NCBI GenBank assembly: GCA_045659025.1
Contig: JAZOWA010000030.1
Coordinates: 1-12,788, forward strand
Length of the DNA: 12,788 bases
From: SIG455 sp045659025
Lineage (GTDB): Bacteria > Bacillota > Clostridia > UMGS1810
Direction of reading: 5' to 3'
A program made the translations under genes and the position numbers. The notes beneath the pieces are model-generated. The model worked only from the letters and a program-made list of their open reading frames with translations, did no database searches and was not told the DNA's origin. Positions 6,298 through 12,788 of this stretch are shown piece after piece; position 1 is the first letter of the stretch, and each line of letters starts with the position of its first letter.

Positions 6298-6996
6298 TTG
6301 CAGGAAAACGCTGTAAAAACCATTCTGGTAGTAGAAGATGAAAAACCCATCGCAGAGATTCTCAAAGTAAATCTCACAAAGAACGGATATAATGTTTTGA
6401 ATGCTTACGACGGGGAGGAAGCGGTTGCCATGGCTCTCGCATCTGAACCCGACCTTATACTTCTTGATGTGATGCTTCCCAAGGCAGACGGATTTTCCGT
6501 GTGCAAGAGACTCCGCAAGACTATGTCCACCCCCATCATAATGCTCACTGCCCGGGCGGAAGAGGTGGATAAGGTGTTGGGTCTTGAACTTGGTGCAGAC
6601 GATTATATGACCAAGCCCTTCAGCCTCCGTGAACTTATGGCAAGAGTAAAGGCGAATCTTCGTCGCACCGCCATCACCACTGCTGATGCCACCAACGAGC
6701 CTTTGGTACTTGGCGAACTTGAGATCAATATTGAACGCTATGAAGTGAAGAAACGTGGCGAGACCATAGACCTTACCTACAGAGAGTTTGAGCTTCTCAA
6801 ATACCTTGCCACCCAGAGGGGCAAGATATTCTCCCGTGAGCACCTTCTTAACAAGGTGTGGGATTATGAGTATGTGGGTGATGACCGCACAGTTGACGTT
6901 ACTGTACGTCGTTTAAGAGAGAAGATAGAGGATGACCCCGGTAATCCCACATACATCCTTACCAAACGTAGTGTAGGATATTATTTCGGAGTGTAA
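6298..6996 (+). CDS. walR: WalR-type response regulator (OmpR/PhoB family)
   Basis: This DNA-binding response regulator of the WalKR (YycFG/VicRK) system controls cell-wall hydrolase genes in Bacillota. The 232-residue length fits. The receiver domain (about 8-122) has the acidic pair E13/D14, phospho-acceptor D57 in LLDVMLP, LTARAEEVDKVLGLELGADD and DYMTKPFS. The winged-helix effector (about 135-230) ends in the recognition-helix region DDRTVDVTVRRLREKIEDDP and the final YILTKRSVGYYF. The start is a TTG at 6298, 8 nt after AGGGGAG (6283-6289); the GTG at 6289 overlaps that site, so it is unlikely. PhoP/PhoB is the main alternative, but neighbours yycH and yycI favour WalR. Recognition of TGTWAH repeats is a known property of the family, and such a site occurs downstream at 8864. 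Confidence 0.9.
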   Translation: MQENAVKTILVVEDEKPIAEILKVNLTKNGYNVLNAYDGEEAVAMALASEPDLILLDVMLPKADGFSVCKRLRKTMSTPIIMLTARAEEVDKVLGLELGADDYMTKPFSLRELMARVKANLRRTAITTADATNEPLVLGELEINIERYEVKKRGETIDLTYREFELLKYLATQRGKIFSREHLLNKVWDYEYVGDDRTVDVTVRRLREKIEDDPGNPTYILTKRSVGYYFGV

Positions 6997-7009
6997 TTGG
7001 TGTTTGATT

Positions 7010-8803
7010 ATGTTCAAAAGTATCAGCTTTAAGATTGTGATAATGTTCTCGGCACTCACTTTGTCGGTTATCATAATAATCGGCACAATGATGTCAATGA
7101 CCACCAGCACCTTCTACCATAACGAGTTCACCTCGCTGATGGAGAGGGTGCTTAGTGAGCCGTTCAAGGAGCAACTTGAGAATAATATTGCAAACGGTGC
7201 GGATTTTGCCAGTATATATGAGAGTGTGGATGCCTATGCAGGTCAGATGGGTATTGATACATACAGGAACTTCTATGTGTTGGACGGCAAGACGGGTAAG
7301 GCCTTCTGGGGCAGTAACCGTGAACTTGCCCAGGCCCTTGAGTCCTCGCCGAGTATTATTGCCGCTATGATGGGCAGGGTGGGGAATGAGTCCAACACCC
7401 GTTCCAGATATATGGACTATGCACTGCCTATAAACGGCACCGACGGCACAGTCCAGTATATTGTGTATGTGAAGGATAGCAAGGAAGAGACTTCGGCGGT
7501 TATGTCCAATATCTTTCTTATCATATTCCAGTCACTTTTGATTGGTATTATAATCTCCTTCCTTTTTGGTATCATACTTTCAAAGACCATAATCAGCCCC
7601 ATCACATCCCTTACACAGAAGGCACAGAAAATCACCGCAGGTGATTTCGGCAGTACCATAGAAGTACGCTCTGTGGATGAGTTTGGTCGCCTTACCGAGA
7701 CCTTTAACACCATGAGTTACGAGCTTGCCCAGACCCTCAGCACTATTAAGACGGAGAACGACAAGCTGGAGACCATATTCAAATATATGACAGACGGTCT
7801 GGTGGCGTTTGACGATATGGGTGATGTTATCCATATCAACCCTGCCGCCCGCAGAATGCTTAATATGAATGACGAGCATATAGCGTTTGATACCGTATTT
7901 AATAAAGATGAAATCAGCTTCGGCCAGATTTCCTTCCTCAATCCCGACAGTACTTTTGAGACGGTCATTGAGAGGGAGGATAAGGAGATTAAGGTGTGTA
8001 TTGCTACCTTCTCCACCGATTCTGCTGCCAGAGGCGCAGTGGCAATTTTGCAGGATATCACCGAGCAACGTCGCTTGGAGGGTGCCCGCAAGGAATTCGT
8101 TGCCAATGTATCTCACGAACTTAGAACGCCCCTCACCACGGTTAAGACCTATGCCGAGACCTTAAGAGACTTCCTCGGCGGTGAAATTGATAAAGAGATG
8201 TATGCAGGATTCCTTACCACTATTGAGGGCGAGGCAGATCGTATGACCCGCCTTATCAAGGATCTGCTCATCTTGTCTAAACTGGATTATGGTAAGAACA
8301 ACCTGCGACTTGAGACCTTCAACTTATCCAAACTCCTTGCCGATATAGTTAAGAAGATGACCATATCTGCCAAGGCAAAGAATCTTGTCTTAGAATACGA
8401 ACCCACCAACCCCATCACCGAGTTTGAGGGTGATAAGGACAGAATCGAGCAGGTAGTTACCAATATAATCTCCAACGCCATCAAATACACCTTTGACGGT
8501 GGAGAGGTGCACGTTACGAGTATGAGTGTCTATGACACCGCATATATCAGAGTAAAGGATACGGGTATGGGTATTCCCAAAAAAGACCTTGCCCATATCT
8601 TTGAGCGATTCTATCGAGTTGATAAGGCACGTTCGAGAGCGCAGGGTGGCACAGGCCTTGGCCTTGCAATCGCCAAAGAGATTGCAGAAGCCCACGGCGG
8701 TACGATTGAGATTTCCAGTGTGTTCACCAAGGGCACCGAGGTTACAATCAAGCTCCCCCTCACCCAGCCGAAACCCGAGGTACAAGAGGAAGACGAAGCA
8801 TAA
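7010..8803 (+). CDS. walK: WalK-type sensor histidine kinase
   Basis: This membrane histidine kinase, partner of WalR, has 597 residues (Bacillus WalK has 611). Domains in order are TM1 (about 9-30), an extracytoplasmic Cache-like sensor (about 31-165), TM2 (about 168-190), HAMP (about 190-245), PAS (about 250-355, starting LETIFKYMTDGLVAFDD), HisKA with phospho-acceptor H369 in NVSHELRTPLTT, and HATPase_c with the N box NIISNAIKYTF, G1 DTGMGIP, F box FERFYRVD and G2 GGTGLGLAIAKEI. This architecture is that of WalK, not of simpler kinases. The ATG at 7010 lies 13 nt after walR with only a weak GGTG ribosome site; a TTG at 7004 is a possible start two codons earlier. Co-transcribed with walR. 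Confidence 0.92.
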   Translation: MFKSISFKIVIMFSALTLSVIIIIGTMMSMTTSTFYHNEFTSLMERVLSEPFKEQLENNIANGADFASIYESVDAYAGQMGIDTYRNFYVLDGKTGKAFWGSNRELAQALESSPSIIAAMMGRVGNESNTRSRYMDYALPINGTDGTVQYIVYVKDSKEETSAVMSNIFLIIFQSLLIGIIISFLFGIILSKTIISPITSLTQKAQKITAGDFGSTIEVRSVDEFGRLTETFNTMSYELAQTLSTIKTENDKLETIFKYMTDGLVAFDDMGDVIHINPAARRMLNMNDEHIAFDTVFNKDEISFGQISFLNPDSTFETVIEREDKEIKVCIATFSTDSAARGAVAILQDITEQRRLEGARKEFVANVSHELRTPLTTVKTYAETLRDFLGGEIDKEMYAGFLTTIEGEADRMTRLIKDLLILSKLDYGKNNLRLETFNLSKLLADIVKKMTISAKAKNLVLEYEPTNPITEFEGDKDRIEQVVTNIISNAIKYTFDGGEVHVTSMSVYDTAYIRVKDTGMGIPKKDLAHIFERFYRVDKARSRAQGGTGLGLAIAKEIAEAHGGTIEISSVFTKGTEVTIKLPLTQPKPEVQEEDEA

Positions 8804-8841
8804 GACTTACCGTATATCCGACCCGCTTCTGACTGCCTAAA

Positions 8842-8893
8842 TGTTATGCTAACTTAAAGTGTTTGTAATACTGCTGTAACAATAATATGTTAT
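8842..8893 (+). promoter_or_regulatory. WalR-box array (TGTWAH direct repeats, 11-bp period)
   Basis: TGTAAT (8864-8869) and TGTAAC (8875-8880) are separated by exactly five bases and match the published WalR/YycF site TGT(A/T)A(A/T/C)-N5-TGT(A/T)A(A/T/C) without mismatch. Another matching half-site, TGTTAT, lies at 8842-8847, exactly 22 bp (two repeat units) upstream, with a degenerate CTTAAA in the slot between (8853-8858). A fourth TGTTAT at 8888-8893 is off phase, 7 bp after the core. The core lies over the -35 region of the next gene, as in activator sites of PhoB-family regulators. The match is seen directly; binding is inferred. Confidence 0.7.
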
Positions 8894-8902
8894 GATTATA
8901 AT
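8875..8902 (+). promoter_or_regulatory. Internal promoter upstream of the secreted-protein gene
   Basis: TATAAT (8897-8902) is consensus, but the only -35 candidate (TGTAAC, 8875-8880, spacer 16) is poor and is itself the second WalR half-site. A weak -35 replaced by an activator site is typical of regulated promoters. The start would be near 8909, giving a leader of about 87 nt. Confidence 0.6.
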
Positions 8903-8912
8903 GCAAAGTGTA

Positions 8913-8964
8913 GGATTGTGAGAACTATCCCCGTTTGCAGGTTACAGTGTCAATTTTTATTGAC
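8913..8964 (+). other. Two small hairpins in the 5' leader
   Basis: GGAT (8913-8916) pairs with ATCC (8927-8930), with inner GT/AC pairs around a GAGA loop. GTCAAT (8949-8954) pairs perfectly with ATTGAC (8959-8964) around TTTT. TGCAAA (8902-8907) and TTTGCA (8934-8939) could enclose the first hairpin on read-through transcripts from walK. The leader ends with AGAGG (8983-8987) before the ATG at 8996. No known riboswitch was recognised. Confidence 0.4.
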
Positions 8965-8995
8965 CGCCAAGGTTATTTATATAGAGGTTATTGTT

Positions 8996-9562
8996 ATGAA
9001 AAGATTATTAGCATTATTTATCACTATATGTGTTGTGCTTTCTGCAAGTGCCCTTGTGGCGTCTGCAGAGGGTGAGATTTCATCTGCAATCGAAGTTGTG
9101 ACTGCAGAGACGGTTGTTATCCCTGAGGGTGCCATTGTTTCCGATTATGTGGGCAATAGCGACGCCATTATTGATGTTAAGAACCCCGAGGGTCCTACAT
9201 ACACCACTTCAGCAAAGACTTTCGTGATTTCCGCAGTTGCAGTTGAGGGTGCCACCGTTACGGTATACTCACTCAATACTGAGAAGGGCTATTACGAGAA
9301 GCTCTATAATCAGGTTACAGAGATTGTTGATGGTGTTTCAGTTGATAAGACTGTGCCCGTTGAGTCAGTGGTAGGCGCAAGCGGTTTGTACGCTCAGCAG
9401 ATTACTCTTAAAGACGGAATGAACAACATCCTGGTATACGCCACCAAAGACGGCCTTAATGAGACGGTTCGCTTTGATATCAACTTCCTCGGTGACAGCT
9501 TCCTTGATAAGCTCAAGGCATTCACAGTAGAGATTGCTACTGAAATCGGCGGTATATTCTAA
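8996..9562 (+). CDS. Secreted protein of unknown function with Ig-like beta-sandwich features, between walK and yycH
   Basis: This 188-residue protein matches no named family that I recognise. A clear signal peptide (1-24, cleavage after ASA) exports it; there is no lipobox, sortase motif or C-terminal membrane anchor, so it should be released or held loosely at the wall. The mature part is rich in Val, Thr and Ser. It has the alternating pattern of bacterial Ig-like domains, including VEGATVTVYSL and GLYAQQITLKDGMNNILVYA, followed by a C-terminal amphipathic stretch (DKLKAFTVEIATEIGG). The ATG at 8996 is chosen because AGAGG (8983-8987) lies 8 nt upstream and the signal peptide begins there; the GTG at 8918 would bury the signal peptide. 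The gene sits in a slot normally empty in wal operons, with a WalR-box array upstream. An envelope role or WalK modulation is inferred from position only. Confidence 0.85.
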   Translation: MKRLLALFITICVVLSASALVASAEGEISSAIEVVTAETVVIPEGAIVSDYVGNSDAIIDVKNPEGPTYTTSAKTFVISAVAVEGATVTVYSLNTEKGYYEKLYNQVTEIVDGVSVDKTVPVESVVGASGLYAQQITLKDGMNNILVYATKDGLNETVRFDINFLGDSFLDKLKAFTVEIATEIGGIF

Positions 9563-9586
9563 TACGGTTTTCAAGGTAGAAGATAT

Positions 9587-11017
9587 ATGAAAAAAGAAAA
9601 CGTTAAGACATACATACTTGTTTTGCTTATAATATGCAGTATCAGTCTTACCGGTAAAATATGGTTTGATGAAAAATTATGGCCCGAGGGCTATAATTTT
9701 TTTTCAGTAATAAAGGAAAAATTCACATTTGGCGAGGGTGAATTCGTGTCATCACTCACCAAGGAGACCATATCTTTCCCCAGTGCAATTGTCATAAACA
9801 ATGTGGATAAGCGCAGTATGTATACAGATGAGAGTGATACCTTCCGCACTATCGTTCCTGATGTGAAGAAGATCATCACCTATGCATTTGAAAGTGCAGA
9901 TATTACCCCAGCCACATCGGCAGAGTGGAGTATGGCGGTTAAATCCCGATCCATACACGTTACATATCCCGTAGCATACGATTCCAAGCTGTTTCTCAAT
10001 ATCCTTGGCTCGTATAATCCGGCAAGTGTGTCAGTCCCTGCAAGTGAATTTATCATTGTCCCGGGTGACAGCGTGTCCCCCGATGTGACGGTGTATATAA
10101 AAAATCACTCCACGGACGAGATATTGAGGTCATCTGTCAAGTGGGATAAGAAAGTCCTTGACGATATGATTGTCCTTTATGCGGTGGATTCAATCGGTGA
10201 CCTTTCCTATTCTACGGAGCTTAATTTTGATAAGACCAACGTCCCTGATAACGCAGATAGCGCGAATGTAGAGCAGAAAGTGCTCATAGAGCCTACAGTG
10301 CTTATCCAGCTCAATCGTAAGCTTACAGGTATGGCTCGTACTTCCAACCCCTTGTATGACGGGGAGTTTGATAAAGACGCTATAGAGCATATATTAAAGA
10401 GCTTTGATTATAACACCTCGGGTGTAAAACGATATACAGAGCGTGATAATTCCGAAGTATATGTGGAGAACTACTCTACATTAAAAGTCCATCCCAACGG
10501 CCTTGTAGAGTATAAGGCGATTGACAGTAGCAAGGGTATCCCGTTAGGCGGTACGGATTTCCACGGCAATCTCCTCGCCTGCGTGGATTTTGTAAATCTT
10601 ATGTGGCAGGATGCCTTCCCCGAAATTCCCCTTAACATCAATATCTCATCCAACGTAACCGATATCAAGGGCAAGGGCTTCACTCTCACTATGGAGTACT
10701 TTGAGGGTGGCATACAGGTTGTTACCGATATTGCTCCTGACGGCTCAGGAGGCGGTGCAAAGCACGCCGTGGAGATACAGGTGTATGATGGCAAAATTGT
10801 GGCTTATAAACAGCATTTTGCTACTTTCCACCCCGCAGGGATATCATCTCGAAGTGTATCTGCCATAGACGCACTTGATGTGCTCTTATCCCGACAGGAT
10901 CTGGGCGGTCAAAGCATCAAGGCACTCTACCCTGTATATGTGAAATCCGAAGAACCATACAGAGTATCCGCCTGGGCGGTAAGGACGAGTTCTGACCAGG
11001 TTATTATAGTAGATTGA
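9587..11017 (+). CDS. yycH: YycH-like WalK regulatory protein
   Basis: This single-pass membrane protein has 476 residues (Bacillus YycH about 455). A short cytoplasmic N-terminus (KKENVK), one membrane helix (about 8-23) and a long extracytoplasmic domain match the YycH family (PF07435). In Bacillus, YycH and YycI bind WalK through their membrane helices and restrain it; in Staphylococcus they are reported to activate it. Sequence conservation is low and recognition rests partly on the order walR-walK-yycH-yycI, topology and size. The ATG follows AAGG (9573-9576) at a spacing of 10, 24 nt after the preceding stop, so the gene is co-transcribed with the secreted-protein gene. There is no terminator between it and yycI. 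Confidence 0.8.
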   Translation: MKKENVKTYILVLLIICSISLTGKIWFDEKLWPEGYNFFSVIKEKFTFGEGEFVSSLTKETISFPSAIVINNVDKRSMYTDESDTFRTIVPDVKKIITYAFESADITPATSAEWSMAVKSRSIHVTYPVAYDSKLFLNILGSYNPASVSVPASEFIIVPGDSVSPDVTVYIKNHSTDEILRSSVKWDKKVLDDMIVLYAVDSIGDLSYSTELNFDKTNVPDNADSANVEQKVLIEPTVLIQLNRKLTGMARTSNPLYDGEFDKDAIEHILKSFDYNTSGVKRYTERDNSEVYVENYSTLKVHPNGLVEYKAIDSSKGIPLGGTDFHGNLLACVDFVNLMWQDAFPEIPLNINISSNVTDIKGKGFTLTMEYFEGGIQVVTDIAPDGSGGGAKHAVEIQVYDGKIVAYKQHFATFHPAGISSRSVSAIDALDVLLSRQDLGGQSIKALYPVYVKSEEPYRVSAWAVRTSSDQVIIVD

Positions 11018-11031
11018 AAGGAGGATGTTTA

Positions 11032-11751
11032 ATGAATTGGGAAAAAGTCAAGACTTTTCTTATAGTACTGTTTTTTGCTATCAACGTTTTCCTCGTGGGC
11101 TTTATGCTCAATTCTGTTAAGATCACATCCTCTGCAAGTAAGACAGTCATTGACGATACGGTAGCAATTTTAACGGCAAATAATATCAATATCACCAATG
11201 AGCAGATACCGTATTCCATAGTAAACCCCGGCACGTTTTATGCAATGCCCATCACGGTTGACCATTCCTACACCTCGCCCAAGGAACTCAATGAGAATAA
11301 TATCGAGAGCGAGCTTAAGAAGGCAATGGCGGTAGTGGCATTAAAGAAATTTGATATTACGAAACTCGATGCAAACACCTATGCCATCAGGCAGATAATC
11401 GGTGACCATCACATCTGTGATAACTTCATCACCGCAAGGGTAGCAAATAATCAGATATCCTTAAATGGTGTATGGTATAAGCCTAAGTCCAAACCCCGCA
11501 AAAGCGGTGATGCGGATAATGAGTTGGTATATGTAACGGGAGTCCTGATAGATTTTATCAACAACCCCGAGCGCAACCCTGCGGTTAACCACACTGTATC
11601 CTCCATAGAGGTGGGTTACTGTGTGCCTCAGTATGACGGCGGTGTGCAACACGCCTCTGTCCCTGTTGTGGCATGTTATTCAATCAAGACCTCCGATGGT
11701 TCATCGTTTATTTATGAAGCATCCAGCGGAGAATATTTAAGGAAGAGATAA
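11032..11751 (+). CDS. yycI: YycI-like WalK regulatory protein
   Basis: This 239-residue protein is a little shorter than Bacillus YycI (about 280). It begins MNWEKVKTFLIVLFFAINVF, the typical YycI start (acidic and lysine residues, then one membrane helix at about 8-26), followed by an extracytoplasmic domain. Its C-terminal half, including YVTGVLIDFINNP and the final YEASSGEYLRKR, suggests the PepSY-like repeats known for YycI and YycH. AAAGGAGG (11017-11024) is 7 nt before the ATG and overlaps the yycH stop, so the two are tightly coupled. An earlier in-frame TTG at 11014 would precede the ribosome site. Its partner role with YycH at WalK is known from the family, not visible here. Confidence 0.82.
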   Translation: MNWEKVKTFLIVLFFAINVFLVGFMLNSVKITSSASKTVIDDTVAILTANNINITNEQIPYSIVNPGTFYAMPITVDHSYTSPKELNENNIESELKKAMAVVALKKFDITKLDANTYAIRQIIGDHHICDNFITARVANNQISLNGVWYKPKSKPRKSGDADNELVYVTGVLIDFINNPERNPAVNHTVSSIEVGYCVPQYDGGVQHASVPVVACYSIKTSDGSSFIYEASSGEYLRKR

Positions 11752-11779
11752 TGCTTTAATTTGAAAGGAGATACACACT

Positions 11780-12121
11780 ATGGCAAGAAGAATGCCCCCC
11801 ATGGGCGGTATGGGAAATATGAGCAATATGATCAAGCAGGCACAGAAGATGCAGCAGGATATGCTCAAGATGCAGGAAGAGCTTGAGACCTCTGCATTTG
11901 AGGCGACCTCAGGCGGTGGCGCAGTTACTGTAAAGGCCACAGGCAAGAAGGAACTCACCGAGATTAAGATTAATCCCGAGGTAGTGGATGCCGACGATAT
12001 CGAGATGCTCGAAGATCTCATTCTGGTTGCAGTAAATGACGTTATGAAAAAGATTGACTCTGCTAACCAGACCAAACTCGGCCAGCTCACCGGCGGAATG
12101 AACATCCCCGGCTTGTTCTGA
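11780..12121 (+). CDS. ybaB: YbaB/EbfC family nucleoid-associated protein
   Basis: This 113-residue DNA-binding protein forms dimers with a tweezer-like shape and coats or bends DNA. It has a Met/Gly-rich start (MPPMGGMGNM), the helix MIKQAQKMQQDMLKMQEELE, then GGGAVTVKATGKKELTEIKI and NPEVVDADDIEMLEDLILVAVNDVMKKI, the family core. AAAGGAG (11764-11770) is 9 nt before the ATG. It follows yycI by 28 nt and ends the wal transcription unit at the strong terminator. In most Bacillota ybaB lies between dnaX and recR; neither is here, so this copy has moved or the dnaX locus is elsewhere. No recR follows. Confidence 0.93.
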   Translation: MARRMPPMGGMGNMSNMIKQAQKMQQDMLKMQEELETSAFEATSGGGAVTVKATGKKELTEIKINPEVVDADDIEMLEDLILVAVNDVMKKIDSANQTKLGQLTGGMNIPGLF

Positions 12122-12184
12122 TTAAATATTAAATTATAATGAAAAGACCTGACTTAAGAGTCGTACTCGAAAGGACAGTAATTA

Positions 12185-12220
12185 AAAAGGCAGAAACGAA
12201 ATTAATCGTTTCTGCCTTTT
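12185..12220. terminator. Perfect bidirectional terminator between convergent genes
   Basis: A perfect 15-bp stem (12185-12199 with 12206-12220) has the loop AATTAA. Its end gives TTTT on the plus strand and TTTTT on the minus strand. It closes the wal-ybaB unit and probably also the minus-strand gene from the right. Confidence 0.95.
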
Positions 12221-12227
12221 ATTGTAG

Positions 12228-12300
12228 GGTGCAGCGTTTACGATGCACCGTTCATAAGGTCTTAGGATATCCTAAATATTTGGAAGATGCGATACATCTT
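12228..12300. repeat. Run of three short palindromes in the convergent intergenic region
   Basis: Three palindromes follow one another: GGTGCA (12228-12233) with TGCACC (12244-12249), including an inner CGT/ACG pairing; the 14-bp perfect palindrome TTAGGATATCCTAA (12262-12275); and AAGATG (12284-12289) with CATCTT (12295-12300). The first resembles GTAGGGTGC-type intergenic repeats that I recall from clostridial genomes. No coding sequence was seen in 12122-12324. Whether these units are repeated elsewhere cannot be seen from one window. Confidence 0.45.
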
Positions 12301-12324
12301 ACCTGCTTGTTACAGTACCGGACA

Positions 12325-12788
12325 TTATTTATAAAGAGCTAAATCTGTGAGTGCAACAGGAACACTACCTTGTCCATATGCATCACTTGCTCTTATCTTA
12401 ATTGTTAATTGATTAACGCCTTTTATATCAATATCAAATTTGAACGGCATCGAAGCTGTTACAGCGGTTGCCTTATATATCAATTCCCCGTCCCCATAAA
12501 AGAACACATCTGTGGGGGATGAATAACAGTTATCCCCTTCTCTAAAAGTTGCAATTTTATAACTCTTAGGCAACACAACATTTCCTTTCAACGTATTATA
12601 TTGGCTATTTAAAGGATATCCTATAATCATGTCTGATTTATCTGTATCATTTTCAACAATTCCAGACCAACCACCAATATATAACAACACTCCATTTGTA
12701 TAAGTATTTCCAATAAAATCAGTAACAGTTCCATTGATTATCGCAAACTTATTATCTCCATTAGTTTCATTTGCTTTTCTATAATCAT
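12325..12788 (-). CDS. Partial probable secreted protein with NPCBM-like carbohydrate-binding domain
   Basis: The frame is open from the TAA at 12325-12327 to the window edge, so only the last 153 residues are present and the start lies beyond the window. The C-terminal part resembles NPCBM domains, beta-sandwich modules that bind carbohydrate at the cell surface or on secreted glycosidases: YPLNSQYNTLKGNVVL, then FFYGDGELIYKATAV, then FKFDIDIKGVNQLTIKI and a closing ALTDLALYK. Upstream of it lies the repeat-like segment KFAIINGTVTDFIGNTYTNG. The GTG at 12690 is not a likely start because the frame continues. Base composition is more AT-rich than in the genes to the left, which hints at different origin. 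The catalytic partner or function of the whole protein cannot be judged from this fragment. Confidence 0.75.
   Translation of the reverse strand, partial: DYRKANETNGDNKFAIINGTVTDFIGNTYTNGVLLYIGGWSGIVENDTDKSDMIIGYPLNSQYNTLKGNVVLPKSYKIATFREGDNCYSSPTDVFFYGDGELIYKATAVTASMPFKFDIDIKGVNQLTIKIRASDAYGQGSVPVALTDLALYK

Noticed and set aside
6998..7010. WalK start at the TTG at 7004.
   Set aside because: Possible, since GGAG lies 12 nt upstream, but the ATG at 7010 is the more usual codon and adds no odd residues; left as a minor uncertainty.
6298..8803. The two-component pair being PhoP/PhoR acting on the nearby alkaline phosphatase.
   Set aside because: The PAS-containing kinase architecture and the yycH-yycI neighbours fit WalRK, and no clear Pho box was found at the phosphatase promoter.
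8918..8995. N-terminal extension of the secreted protein from the GTG at 8918.
   Set aside because: It would place 26 residues before a clear signal peptide, and the good AGAGG ribosome site serves the ATG at 8996.
12139..12342. A 67-codon plus-strand frame after ybaB.
   Set aside because: It runs straight through the perfect terminator and the palindromes and has no ribosome site.

Overview
The window looks like a chromosomal segment of a Gram-positive member of the Bacillota, most likely a clostridial (class Clostridia) and possibly gut-associated species. The evidence is a WalR/WalK-YycH-YycI cell-wall signalling cluster, a UPF0291 (DUF896) protein, Shine-Dalgarno sites near-perfect for low-GC Gram-positives, consensus sigma-A promoters, and a secreted protein with a copper amine oxidase N-like domain, a type common in Clostridia. 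I cannot name the genus. No phage, transposase, CRISPR array, rRNA or tRNA gene was seen.

Layout. Positions 1-308 are non-coding: a strong bidirectional terminator (61-99), an 85-100 nt imperfect palindrome with U-tracts on both sides (147-247) and a smaller hairpin (266-293). trmB (tRNA m7G46 methyltransferase) lies on the minus strand at 309-947 and is divergent from a 937-residue secreted modular alkaline phosphatase (1127-3940). The shared intergenic region has two good promoters and a perfect 10-bp inverted repeat, with one arm in each promoter spacer. A terminator follows, then an operon of two half-size chromate-transporter (CHR) proteins and a UPF0291 protein (4061-5410). purC (5488-6171) is a single-gene unit with its own promoter and terminator.

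Positions 6229-12220 form the wal cluster: consensus promoter, walR, walK, an internal regulatory region, a small secreted protein of unknown function, yycH, yycI, ybaB, then a perfect 15-bp-stem terminator. WalK senses the envelope and phosphorylates WalR. YycH and YycI are single-pass membrane proteins that in Bacillus modulate WalK from outside the membrane. The order differs from the classical walRK-yycH-yycI-yycJ-htrA arrangement: a signal-peptide protein sits between walK and yycH, and ybaB replaces yycJ downstream.

The most interesting signal is just upstream of that extra gene. A perfect match to the published WalR recognition site (TGTWAH-N5-TGTWAH) occurs at 8864-8880, with a further half-site exactly two 11-bp steps upstream, placed over the -35 region of a TATAAT promoter. 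This suggests that the cluster feeds back on an unrecognised secreted envelope protein encoded inside it.

The right end (12221-12788) is different in character. It holds three short palindromes, then the 3' part of an AT-rich minus-strand gene for a probably secreted protein with an NPCBM-like carbohydrate-binding domain. This gene converges on ybaB and runs off the window.
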